A stretch of DNA of 28,533 nt, from contig JBFXEO010000010.1 in the NCBI GenBank assembly GCA_050180015.1, forward strand, positions 1-28,533. The letters run 5' to 3'. The position numbers were made by a program, and so were the translations under genes. Within the stretch, counting starts at the first letter, position 1, and every line of letters starts with the position of its first letter. This DNA comes from JBFXEO01 sp050180015. GTDB taxonomy: Bacteria > Bacteroidota > Bacteroidia > Bacteroidales > Tenuifilaceae. The notes beneath the pieces are model-generated. The model did no database searches and had not been told where the DNA came from. It was given only the letters and a program-made list of their open reading frames with translations. Positions 8,013-16,254 of this stretch are shown here, piece after piece.

Positions 8013-8336
8013 ATGGACAAACAAGATCAATTTGAAGGTTACGTAACCTTTGTACTTATAAACGAAGGTTCAAAGAGCGAGCATTATGTGCCAATGCTCC
8101 TAAAAAAAAGCGGTGAAGTTGTTGAACTCTTTAAGGAGGGCGATAATCCATACCAAAATGAAAGTTTCAGACCGTTTCACCTATCCTACTGCCAACTTTC
8201 GGGAAATTATAATGCATCCAGGAATTATATCTCGGTTTCAGGTATTCGAAAGATAGACGACCCGGTTTCAAAGTTGTTTGAACAGCTTGACAATAACAGT
8301 AGTGTAAACGTAAAAAAGGATATTTCTGATGAATAG
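8013..8336 (+). CDS. Unknown 107-aa protein, first gene of the protease/SPFH/TPR operon
   Basis: I do not recognise the family. The sequence is a run of short predicted strands (YVTFVLINE, HYVPMLLKK, VVELFKE, YISVSGIRKI) with glycine and asparagine turns, which could be a small beta-barrel such as an OB fold. Residues 85-107 form an acidic, lysine-rich tail. It has no signal peptide, membrane segment or cysteine cluster (one Cys). Its last codons overlap the start of the zinc-ribbon gene by 8 bp, so the two are translationally coupled. Context says it belongs to the module around the caspase-like protease: adaptor, inhibitor or ligand sensor are all possible. Confidence 0.65.
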   Translation: MDKQDQFEGYVTFVLINEGSKSEHYVPMLLKKSGEVVELFKEGDNPYQNESFRPFHLSYCQLSGNYNASRNYISVSGIRKIDDPVSKLFEQLDNNSSVNVKKDISDE

Positions 8337-8523
8337 TTTTTGCGAAGAGTGTGGTAGCAAGCTACATCCGGGTGATAAATTTTGTCAGGAATGTGGAACC
8401 CCGGCTGTAAACCAATCAATTCCGGAACAGGAAATTGATAAATTAACGGTAAACCATTCATTTGGTTTCTTCCAAAGTAAAAGGGATAACTTTGTAGCGG
8501 ATAGGAGTATAAGTTTGGAGTAG
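8329..8523 (+). CDS. 64-aa single zinc-ribbon protein
   Basis: The product starts MNSFCEECGSKLHPGDKFCQECG, a zinc ribbon with ligands C5, C8, C19 and C22 (CxxC-x10-CxxC). An unstructured, polar 40-residue tail follows. The spacing is identical to the ribbons at the N-termini of the SPFH and TPR proteins downstream. It overlaps the preceding gene by 8 bp. Its stop codon shares a base with the GTG start of the protease (TAGTG at 8521-8525). It may be a free ribbon delivered together with the protease, or the N-terminal domain of what was one ribbon-protease protein split by a one-base shift; the protease frame is open back to 8505. Both readings fit. Confidence 0.75.
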   Translation: MNSFCEECGSKLHPGDKFCQECGTPAVNQSIPEQEIDKLTVNHSFGFFQSKRDNFVADRSISLE

Positions 8524-9977
8524 TGCTTACTAATTTTAACAAGCTGGAGAAGCAGTTTGGCCACCACGGGATCGAAGAGTTAAGGCAAAATCTGTCTATT
8601 TATCTCGATGAAATGAGGAATTTTGGCACTTACTACCTGGTTTTGGATGCATCTGATAATTACATAAAAACTGTAACAGATAAGGGTTGGAAGCATCATG
8701 TCGGTTTGCTGGGAAAGGGGATCAAAAAGATAAAGGAACGGTTGGATGTTAGGGTTAGCTATATTCTTATATTTGGCGGGAACGAAATAATTCCTATGCC
8801 CGTTTTTCCTAATCCCAATCAAAACGGGAACGATACTGATGTAGATTCCGATCTCCCGTACTCAACACTTTCGGCTTCGAACCCCATGGAAAAGGAGGAT
8901 GCAAGAACTCCTTTGGTTCCGGTTGGGAGAATTCCAACCGGAGTAAATTCATCGGTAAACGACCTTTGCCTTTTAATGGGGAACACCTTGGAGGGAATCA
9001 CAAATTTCTCAACCGATAGAACATTTGGGCTAAGTACATATTGCTGGCAAAAGGTTTCCGATGCAGTAAACAGGAGCGTATGCAAAGATTCCCTGTATAT
9101 TTCGCCCGGTTTAACCATCAGTAACGTGCATGAGCATTATGCCGATGATTCTACCGTACATTATTTCAATCTGCATGGGTCCGATAAAGCCCCCGACTGG
9201 TACGGTCAGAAAGAGGACGATTACCCAGTGGCATTTTCCCCCAAAGTTATAGCCCAAAATAAAAAGCATAATATTGTTGGGGTTGAGGCCTGCTATGGTG
9301 CTCGGTTTATAAATCTGAAAAAGGAGGATAGCGTGCTGCTTTCGGCTTTAGCAAGTAAAACAGTTTCTTTTGTGGGGTCTTCCCGGGTTGCCTGGGGGCC
9401 ATCAGCTCCACCAATGAATTTGGCTGATATTGTAATTCACGACTTTCTGGCTTTAATGCAAAGGGGCGTACCGGCTGGCGAGGCATTCCGTCAGGCACGC
9501 CTGCATGCTTTTGCGAATAGCAAGGATAACGACCCTTCAACCAGCTTACTTACAATGATGGAGTTTAACCTTTTTGGCGACCCTGCTTTTGCAATAAATA
9601 GTATAAATGGTAAGGCGATTTCCTCTAAAGAAATTGCAGGAAAACCATTTGGAGTAGATGGCGATGATGTTAATGAATTTTCCGATGACGAGGTAGAGCA
9701 AGCGGGAAAAACTAGCTCTTCAGAAACATCTATATACTCCATGGTTAGCCAGGCAGTTGACGGTGCACAACAGCGCATTACAGAACTAATAAATAAGCAA
9801 GTTTGGGAAAAATACCCAGAGTTCAAGGATATCCATCCTAAGCTCATAAAGTATAAGTTTCAAGGAAAAACCTACAATAGTTTAACCTATACCAAAAAAA
9901 ATGATTTTTTTGACAGCCACCTACTGGTAAGCACCGATGAAACGGGTAGAATTACCAATGAATGTACCTCGAAATAG
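8523..9977 (+). CDS. Cytosolic caspase-fold cysteine protease, C25 (gingipain)-like
   Basis: The 484-aa protein has a GTG start directly coupled to the previous stop. Clan CD catalytic features are visible: a hydrophobic strand ending in HG (FNLHGSD, H218) and, 39 residues on, a strand ending VGVEACYG with C257. The family-typical closing motif EFNLFGDPAF follows, with GDP at 352-354. Residues about 30-110 form the N-terminal Rossmann-like subdomain (YYLVLDAS, VSYILIFGGNEIIPMP), and LPYSTLS...VPVGRIP matches C25 proteins. A C-terminal region from about 365 to 484 (acidic linker, then helix and strands) is not recognised. There is no signal peptide, prodomain or type IX secretion tail, unlike secreted gingipains, so it should act inside the cell. 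Substrate unknown. Confidence 0.85.
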   Translation: MLTNFNKLEKQFGHHGIEELRQNLSIYLDEMRNFGTYYLVLDASDNYIKTVTDKGWKHHVGLLGKGIKKIKERLDVRVSYILIFGGNEIIPMPVFPNPNQNGNDTDVDSDLPYSTLSASNPMEKEDARTPLVPVGRIPTGVNSSVNDLCLLMGNTLEGITNFSTDRTFGLSTYCWQKVSDAVNRSVCKDSLYISPGLTISNVHEHYADDSTVHYFNLHGSDKAPDWYGQKEDDYPVAFSPKVIAQNKKHNIVGVEACYGARFINLKKEDSVLLSALASKTVSFVGSSRVAWGPSAPPMNLADIVIHDFLALMQRGVPAGEAFRQARLHAFANSKDNDPSTSLLTMMEFNLFGDPAFAINSINGKAISSKEIAGKPFGVDGDDVNEFSDDEVEQAGKTSSSETSIYSMVSQAVDGAQQRITELINKQVWEKYPEFKDIHPKLIKYKFQGKTYNSLTYTKKNDFFDSHLLVSTDETGRITNECTSK

Positions 9978-10004
9978 AACTTTAAAAATTAAAACTGATT
10001 TGAT

Positions 10005-11894
10005 ATGGAATGTCCAACGTGTCACAATTTATTGAAGGAAGGTGCCAAATTTTGCGGCAAATGCGGCACTAAAATAGAACAATCATCGGGTAACGATGAA
10101 AACAAACCCGGTAAAACATGCTCTAGCTGCGGAAACATTCTAAAGCCCGATGCCAAGTTTTGTGGAAAGTGTGGTACACCACAGGAAAGTAGCCCCGGTA
10201 ATAGCTCAAACCAACAGGCCGAGAATCCTACCAAAGGCTATATCATGTGGGAAATGCAACCCGGGCAGATTGCCTTGCGATTAACAGAATCCAACTTCTC
10301 CCAGTATGGCAAAGCCAATGGAGTAGTAATTCCTGAGGGCTACTTGGCCATGGTGATGTGTGGTGGAAAACTACAATCAACGCTTGAAGCCGGAATTTAC
10401 AAGTTCGATAAGAAAGTTCCTGACGATGGTAATGCCGTATCGAGAATTGCTTCGTTCTTTACCAACCTTTTTGGCGGTCGGCAGAAAAACTCAGCTCAGA
10501 ATCAAAAAGATTCTGATGCCGTTGTACAATCGGTACAGAAAAGAGTTCCCGTTGAAATTGTGGTGTGCCGAAGCGCTAACTTCTCTTTGCCTTTCACCTT
10601 TAAGAATATCGCAACATCAACAGTACGGGTCGATGTTGGATTGTTGCTCTCCATGCAGGTTTCAAACCTGATGGAGCTTTACAAAAGGTACCTTTTGGAT
10701 AGGACAGTTCTGGCCTCTGAAACTTTTGCCAGCGAATTAGCAGTTTACCTGGAGGATGCCGTTAAGGAGTGCCTTTTAGCGGTTGCCCCAGAAAAAGTAT
10801 CACTCAATGGAGAGCTGAAGTCGGCCCTCGGCAGTAAGCTAAAAGATATTTTTACCAGAAAATTTCCATATATTGAATACCTCGATATCGTAAAAATTGA
10901 TACAGGGCGTGAGGAGTTGCAACGATTGGAGAGGCTCTCGGAAGAAATGTATCTTTCCGAGCGTGAGCTGGAGCAGCTTTCGCGCAGGAACGAATTTATG
11001 AACCGCCTATCGCAGGAACAGAATAGCGCAGAACTCCAGAACGCGGCTAACGCTACCGAGTTTAACCGCAGGCTGGCCGAGATTAACCGTGATAATTTGC
11101 TTAACGAGGAAGAAATGGCCAATCTACAAAGGGACATACAGGAACGAAGCGAGAATCATGAGTTCGACAGGGCCAGGGCAATGGAGATGATGGTGTTGCA
11201 GCATCAGCACGATGTTAGAGATGCCCAGATTAAAATGGAGGAGGAGCTGGGCACTCGCCTTTTCAATATCCAACGGGAGCGTCAGCAGCAAATGGACGAC
11301 TACGCCGATGTTCGACGAAGAAAGGAGCTGGAGTTGGACAAGGAGGAGCAGTTAGGCCAATTGGATTTGCTTAAGCAGGCGCAGGATATAAGGCAGCAAC
11401 GGGAGCAGGCCGAGCATAACCGTAAGTTGGAGGAGAAGCGTCAGGATCAAACACACGAGATGGACAAGTTGCACGTATATACTTCCATGTCGGCAGAGCA
11501 GATTATGGTTGCAAATCCCAATATCACCCCTGATGCAGCTAAGGCTATGGCCGAGAAGTTTAAGGCCGAAGCTGCTGTTGCAGCAAACGATTCCCGTGCC
11601 GAAAATGCCATGGAGCAGACCCGTATGATGAAGGAGTTCATGGAACAGCAAATGCAGGCAGTTCGCGATATGGCTTCCGCCAACGCACAGGCCATGAGTG
11701 GTATGATGAATGCCAAGGAACGGGAAATTGAACGGACACAGCATATAATGGATAAGAATGAGGATCGCTATGCAAGCGTGGTACGGGAACAAATTAAATC
11801 GGGGGGGAATTCAACTAGGAAGGTTTGCTCGAAATGTGGAAGCGATACCGGAGAAGAGATATTCTGCCCTGAATGTGGCGCAAGAATTAGTTAA
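10005..11894 (+). CDS. Zinc-ribbon/SPFH/coiled-coil/zinc-ribbon scaffold protein
   Basis: A 629-aa protein, in order: zinc ribbon 1 (C3, C6, C17, C20), zinc ribbon 2 (C39, C42, C53, C56), and an SPFH/band-7-like domain (about 77-300). The latter includes VVIPEGYLAMVMCGGKLQ and EAGIYKFDK near its start and a terminal strand PYIEYLDIVKIDTGREELQ. A highly charged Glu/Gln/Arg-rich coiled coil follows (about 300-490), then a Met/Ala-rich helical region (495-600) and a C-terminal ribbon (C608, C611, C621, C624). It resembles the virion-core-like SPFH proteins of bacteria. No membrane anchor is seen. SPFH proteins form large oligomeric rings or cages, so this is the probable scaffold of the module. 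The gap of 27 bp after the protease indicates one transcript. Confidence 0.85.
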   Translation: MECPTCHNLLKEGAKFCGKCGTKIEQSSGNDENKPGKTCSSCGNILKPDAKFCGKCGTPQESSPGNSSNQQAENPTKGYIMWEMQPGQIALRLTESNFSQYGKANGVVIPEGYLAMVMCGGKLQSTLEAGIYKFDKKVPDDGNAVSRIASFFTNLFGGRQKNSAQNQKDSDAVVQSVQKRVPVEIVVCRSANFSLPFTFKNIATSTVRVDVGLLLSMQVSNLMELYKRYLLDRTVLASETFASELAVYLEDAVKECLLAVAPEKVSLNGELKSALGSKLKDIFTRKFPYIEYLDIVKIDTGREELQRLERLSEEMYLSERELEQLSRRNEFMNRLSQEQNSAELQNAANATEFNRRLAEINRDNLLNEEEMANLQRDIQERSENHEFDRARAMEMMVLQHQHDVRDAQIKMEEELGTRLFNIQRERQQQMDDYADVRRRKELELDKEEQLGQLDLLKQAQDIRQQREQAEHNRKLEEKRQDQTHEMDKLHVYTSMSAEQIMVANPNITPDAAKAMAEKFKAEAAVAANDSRAENAMEQTRMMKEFMEQQMQAVRDMASANAQAMSGMMNAKEREIERTQHIMDKNEDRYASVVREQIKSGGNSTRKVCSKCGSDTGEEIFCPECGARIS

Positions 11895-11932
11895 TAATAG
11901 TAAGTTAAAATAGTTATATTCAGTTTTGTATT

Positions 11933-14665
11933 ATGAAAAAATGTCCAAGTTGTAGCAAAGAATATGACGATACTATGCAGTTCTGCATGGAATGTGGCGG
12001 TCGTCTCGAGCAAGTCGGTGTAAAGTGCATATCCTGCGGACAAGAACTAGCTCCAGGTATGAAATTCTGTCCTTTTTGCGGTAGCTCACAAAAAGCAGAA
12101 GCTCCAAAATCGAAACCCCAGGCTAACCTTGCCGGGGTGGTACTGGGAGATAAAAATGTGATTGCCGGTGATATCATTTCGGGTAAGGAAGATTATAATA
12201 TCAGCGGGAATGCAACTTTTGTAAAGAATATCGATGAAAGCGGAACGGTGGTCAAGTGCGCATCGTGTGGTAAGCGTATGAAGATTGTGGATAGCTTTGA
12301 GTGTCCAACCTGTGGCGCAGAAGTTTGTGAGGTACATTACCATGAGTCAACCAGAGACTGTGAGGTATGTAACCCGAAGAAAAAGGTTGATCTTGAGAAC
12401 CTTTCATCTGCCGATGATTACCTGAAGCAGGGTGAAACGGCTAGGGAAGACGGGGAATACGGCGATGCTTTCAGGTATTTTAGCAAGGCCTTAGAGTTAA
12501 ACCCAGGTAGCCCGGAGGCATATAACGGGTTAGGGTTCGTTTACGACATGAGGGGCGAATACGAGGATGCTTTCCGGTGCATAAACAAGGCGCTTGAGTT
12601 AAGGCCATCCTTTCCCGAGGCCATATACCTCAAAGGCTATGTTTATTTGGATATGAAGCAATACGACGAGGCTTACCGCTCTATTTCCAAGGCGTTAGAA
12701 ATGAAGCCTAATTTCCCGAAGGCACACAATGCCATGGGCAATTACTGGGACGAGTTGATGGAGTACAATAAGGCGATTAAAAGCTACAACAAAGCCATTG
12801 ATTTGGATCCAAATTTTGCGACCGCCTATAACAATATCGGTTACGTTTACAATAAAACAGGGAAATACGATCAGGCTATTCAGCAGCTAAAGAAGGCCTT
12901 TGAGCTAAAGCCCAACTACTACTTGGCACTGTACAATTTGGGGAATGCCTACTACTTCAAGGGCGAGTACGATACAGCTATTGAATACTATTTTAAACTG
13001 CTGGAAATAAAACCTAACTATGTTGATGCCTATAGTACCTTATCAAATGTTTACACTGCGAAGGGGGATTATTCAAAAGCGGTAGAGTATGCAAAAAAAG
13101 CGTTGGAAATAGCCCCCGATGATGCCTCCTGTTGGTGGACCCTTGCTTATGTTTACGAGACTCAGGGACAGCTTGATGATGCAATAGCCAACTACACAAA
13201 AGCAATTAGTGTAGATGCAACCTACCAGTATTCCTACTACAGCTTAGGGGTCATTTACCAAAATAAGGAAGAGTACGACAAGGCAATAGGCTACTATAAA
13301 AAAGCTATAGAGACCGATTCAAACTATGTTGATGCATATAACAACATGGGAAACACCTACAACTCAAAGGGTGAGTACCCCGAGGCTATAGAATGTTTCC
13401 AAAAAGCGTTGAAGGTGAACCCCAACAACTCCATGGCCTACTATAACATGGGTAATGTGTACCAGAATATGGAGGAATACGTGAAATCGGTAGAGTGCTA
13501 TATCAAGGCTGCGGAATTAGACCCTAATGATGCCGATATACATTACAACATGGGCGTTTCGTATAGTTCAATCCCCGGCCATGAAAATGAAACTATCGAA
13601 TGCTATAAAAAGGCAGTTGAAATAGACCCGAACTACACATGGGCACACTACAATTTAGGCGATGCCTACAGGCAAAAGGGAATGGATTACCAGGCCATTG
13701 CCTGTTTCAAGAAGGCCATAGAGATAGAGGCAGATTATGCTATGGCTTACAATGCCCTGGGGGAGATTTATAAATCGCAGGAAGAGTACGATCAGGCAAT
13801 GGGTTACTTTAATAAAGCGTGCAATATTGACCCCGATTACTATTCCCCGGTTGTAAACATAGCCGATCTTTACTCTGAAATGGGCGAGCAGGAGGATGCC
13901 TTTAAATACTACCAAAAAGCGGTGGAATTAAACCCGGAAGGTTCGTATGCCCTATGCTGCATGGGCGAAATACTTTTTAATGGAAAGCAGTACGATAAGG
14001 CAATTTCCTACTTCAACAAGGCCATTAAGAATGACGACTCCTATGCTTACGCCTATAATCTGTTAGGCGATGCTTACTATTACAAAGAGCAGGTTGATAC
14101 TGCCCTGAAGTATTACCTGAAAGCCATAGAAAAAGACCCCGACTATGCGCACCCATACTACAATGTTGGTTTCGTGTATAACAGCATGGAAAAGTACGAT
14201 AAGGCCATTCCTTACCTCGAAAAGGCTGTTAAATTTAGTCCCGATAATGCGGGTTACTGTAACACCCTTGCCAATGCTTACTACGCCAAGGACAGGTATA
14301 AGGATGCCATCAAGCTATTCAAAGCGGCAGTGGAGGGCGATCCCGAAGCCTTTTCATCGTCATTCTTTAAGCTGGGTTACTCCTGTGTTCGTGTAGGGGA
14401 TTTAGATTCCGGGCTCAAGTATTACAATAAATCCATTGAGATTTATCCCGAATCGTCCATGGCGTATAACAATGCAGGGTTGATTTACATTAGTAAGCAG
14501 GAGTATGATAAAGCAAAGGAATACCTTTTGAAGGCCATTGACCTAGACCCTGAAAATTACATGGCCCACCAGAATATGGGCGATTTATACGAGAAACAGG
14601 GGAAAAGCCTTAAGGCAAAAATATGGTATAGCAGGGCTGAAAAGTTAAAGTCGAAGCTATCGTAG
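11933..14665 (+). CDS. Double zinc-ribbon, AN1-like finger and 22-TPR protein
   Basis: A 910-aa protein. Two N-terminal zinc ribbons (C4, C7, C18, C21 and C32, C35, C46, C49) have the same CxxC-x10-CxxC spacing as those of its neighbours. A short beta-type stretch GDKNVIAGDIISG (72-84) is followed by an eight-ligand finger with C109, C112, C124, C127, C132, H135, C143 and C146. Its C-x4-C-x2-H core resembles AN1 fingers. From about residue 159 to the end I count 22 consecutive 34-residue TPR motifs of the kind AYNNMGNVYxxxGEYDKAIxxYxKAIELDPN. There is no signal peptide or membrane segment. Long TPR superhelices bind peptides or proteins, so this is the likely recognition or sensor part of the operon. 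The gene ends 12 bp before a strong terminator. Confidence 0.9.
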   Translation: MKKCPSCSKEYDDTMQFCMECGGRLEQVGVKCISCGQELAPGMKFCPFCGSSQKAEAPKSKPQANLAGVVLGDKNVIAGDIISGKEDYNISGNATFVKNIDESGTVVKCASCGKRMKIVDSFECPTCGAEVCEVHYHESTRDCEVCNPKKKVDLENLSSADDYLKQGETAREDGEYGDAFRYFSKALELNPGSPEAYNGLGFVYDMRGEYEDAFRCINKALELRPSFPEAIYLKGYVYLDMKQYDEAYRSISKALEMKPNFPKAHNAMGNYWDELMEYNKAIKSYNKAIDLDPNFATAYNNIGYVYNKTGKYDQAIQQLKKAFELKPNYYLALYNLGNAYYFKGEYDTAIEYYFKLLEIKPNYVDAYSTLSNVYTAKGDYSKAVEYAKKALEIAPDDASCWWTLAYVYETQGQLDDAIANYTKAISVDATYQYSYYSLGVIYQNKEEYDKAIGYYKKAIETDSNYVDAYNNMGNTYNSKGEYPEAIECFQKALKVNPNNSMAYYNMGNVYQNMEEYVKSVECYIKAAELDPNDADIHYNMGVSYSSIPGHENETIECYKKAVEIDPNYTWAHYNLGDAYRQKGMDYQAIACFKKAIEIEADYAMAYNALGEIYKSQEEYDQAMGYFNKACNIDPDYYSPVVNIADLYSEMGEQEDAFKYYQKAVELNPEGSYALCCMGEILFNGKQYDKAISYFNKAIKNDDSYAYAYNLLGDAYYYKEQVDTALKYYLKAIEKDPDYAHPYYNVGFVYNSMEKYDKAIPYLEKAVKFSPDNAGYCNTLANAYYAKDRYKDAIKLFKAAVEGDPEAFSSSFFKLGYSCVRVGDLDSGLKYYNKSIEIYPESSMAYNNAGLIYISKQEYDKAKEYLLKAIDLDPENYMAHQNMGDLYEKQGKSLKAKIWYSRAEKLKSKLS

Positions 14666-14677
14666 GGGGCGATAGTA

Positions 14678-14708
14678 AAAAAGGCCTGATATTACATCAG
14701 GCCTTTTT
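14678..14708. terminator. Strong bidirectional terminator between convergent genes
   Basis: A perfect 13-bp stem pairs AAAAAGGCCTGAT (14678-14690) with ATCAGGCCTTTTT (14696-14708) around a 5-nt loop. A-tracts and T-tracts flank it so that it works in both directions. It closes the TPR operon on the plus strand and the small coiled-coil gene on the minus strand. Confidence 0.9.
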
Positions 14709-14724
14709 GCTAAACTTGCTTCGG

Positions 14725-15021
14725 CTATTTCTCCTTGTACTTAGCCCGGGCATTGGTAAATGCATCGCGAAGCGAGTTGGCCGCTTGCTCAAAACCATTG
14801 CGGATTTCCTCCCACGAATCGTTGCTGGCATCGCACATCTCCTTAAACTTACCCTTAAGTTTTTCACCTTCAACCTTCATTTCCTGAATATTCTGCTCCA
14901 TGGTTTCACTTACATCTTTACCTACACTCTTGGCTTTTTCTTCAAGTGAACCTATCCCTTTGAATATATCGTCAAGTGTTTGGTGTGCTTTTTCCTGGTA
15001 GTTTTTACGTTGCTGCTCCAT
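14725..15021 (-). CDS. Small coiled-coil protein
   Basis: The 98-aa product MEQQRKNYQEKAHQTLDDIF... is almost entirely amphipathic helix, rich in Lys, Glu and Ala. It has one cysteine (in KEMCDAS) and no signal peptide or membrane segment. It resembles small stress-associated apolipoprotein-like or YtxH-type coiled-coil proteins, but I cannot assign a family. It is monocistronic: it converges on the TPR operon at a shared terminator, and the next minus-strand gene upstream ends 154 bp away. Function unknown. Confidence 0.7.
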   Translation of the reverse strand: MEQQRKNYQEKAHQTLDDIFKGIGSLEEKAKSVGKDVSETMEQNIQEMKVEGEKLKGKFKEMCDASNDSWEEIRNGFEQAANSLRDAFTNARAKYKEK

Positions 15022-15175
15022 AGTTTTCTTGTTAAATTTTTATGCAATTTTAAAAATAAATTTTGATACATGATGTTGCAAAAATGATTAATGGACTTGC
15101 AGAAGTAACCATTTTTTTAGTGCAAAGTTCATCTCAGGCTAGAAACCTGGTATTCCTTAACCATTATCACCCTTT

Positions 15176-16249
15176 TTATTTTTTTTGATGTGCAGCTAAT
15201 TCCTGAATCCTTGTAAAGTACATGGCAAATGACCTGTATAGGAAATGTGTCCACTTGCCAAAAGGCACAATAATAATGGCCCATTGCACCAACACCGATA
15301 GGTGTGTAAGGTAGAGCCAAAAGTTATTCTCAAGAATACCCAAATCGATGAATAGACGTACTGCAAACGCGGTTACTCCCATAAGAAAAAGCCAAATTAC
15401 AAAGAACCAGTCCGATGGTTGGGAGAACTTGTGCGGGGCATCAGTCTTTTTTATTCGTTTAACCATAAATAGGTAGGTCACGATGAAAATTATGGCGCTC
15501 TCAATGTAGCCCAACCAAATCACAAAAACATTTTCCGATGAGAACCAGTCCAGGAATACCGTGGTAAAGAGTAACGATAGGTAGCCAATTACCAGTATGA
15601 AATGCTCAAACCACTTAATCTGGGTTTCCCTAGTTTGCTCGCATCCTAGGAAGCGTTTCTGTGTAAACATGTGAATTATCAATTCAGAAAGGGCCTTGAG
15701 GTAAACCCCAACGGGTGCTTTTACTTTGGGTTTGATGATTGTGTAAATCCACATCCGAACAATATTGGGTAGCAGTATAACTGCGAACACTCCGCCAATG
15801 GCAAACATCTCAAACAGGTGTCCGTAGTGCATAATCAACTCTTGGTTGTAGCCGAGTTTTGCTGCAACACCAACCAGCCCGGCAATGATAAGCAGAAAGC
15901 CGATAATATATGCCGATAGATGTTTATACAGTAGCCCGGATAAGCCTGTCCAATCGTACTGGGCTGTCAGCCATCTGCGGAGCGACATCATTAGCTCACC
16001 GGGATGCGCCTGCCTGGGGCAATCGGTGCTGCACTCTCCGCAGTAGTAGCACATCCAGGGTTTGAGCGACGATTTTATTTCATCCTCTAGTCCAAGCGCG
16101 CTGTAACGAATCATTTCGCGTGGAAACGAATCATCCTTTGTGGAGAGTGAGCATACAGCGGTGCAGTTACCGCAATTAAAGCAAAGATTAAAATCTTTGG
16201 CTCCGTATTTCTTGATATCGTCAGCAAAATCGGGATTTATATGCGACAT
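15176..16249 (-). CDS. QmoC-like subunit: HdrC ferredoxin domain fused to a membrane cytochrome-b-type domain
   Basis: A 357-aa protein. The N-terminal 95 residues hold two [4Fe-4S] motifs (C23, C26, C29, C33 and C67, C70, C73, C77), typical of HdrC. About six transmembrane helices follow (starting near residue 108), with histidines such as those in KHLSAY and KWFEHFILV that could bind heme b or quinone. This fusion is the QmoC/HdrC-HdrE architecture, which passes electrons between cytoplasmic Hdr-like flavoproteins and the membrane quinone pool. Its start is 5 bp after the stop of the HdrA gene, so the two are co-transcribed. It is the last gene of the cluster. No HdrB-type CCG domain and no adenylylsulfate reductase are present in the window. 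Confidence 0.85.
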   Translation of the reverse strand: MSHINPDFADDIKKYGAKDFNLCFNCGNCTAVCSLSTKDDSFPREMIRYSALGLEDEIKSSLKPWMCYYCGECSTDCPRQAHPGELMMSLRRWLTAQYDWTGLSGLLYKHLSAYIIGFLLIIAGLVGVAAKLGYNQELIMHYGHLFEMFAIGGVFAVILLPNIVRMWIYTIIKPKVKAPVGVYLKALSELIIHMFTQKRFLGCEQTRETQIKWFEHFILVIGYLSLLFTTVFLDWFSSENVFVIWLGYIESAIIFIVTYLFMVKRIKKTDAPHKFSQPSDWFFVIWLFLMGVTAFAVRLFIDLGILENNFWLYLTHLSVLVQWAIIIVPFGKWTHFLYRSFAMYFTRIQELAAHQKK

Positions 16250-16254
16250 GGTAA

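Noticed and set aside
11352..11792. 146-codon minus-strand ORF inside the SPFH gene, Cys/His/Leu rich
   Set aside because: It is a shadow of the coiled-coil codons; its composition mirrors the opposite strand and no independent signal exists.
12410..14660. DNA tandem repeat over the TPR region
   Set aside because: The 102-bp period is protein-level TPR periodicity. The nucleotide copies are diverged, so it is not a separate repeat element.
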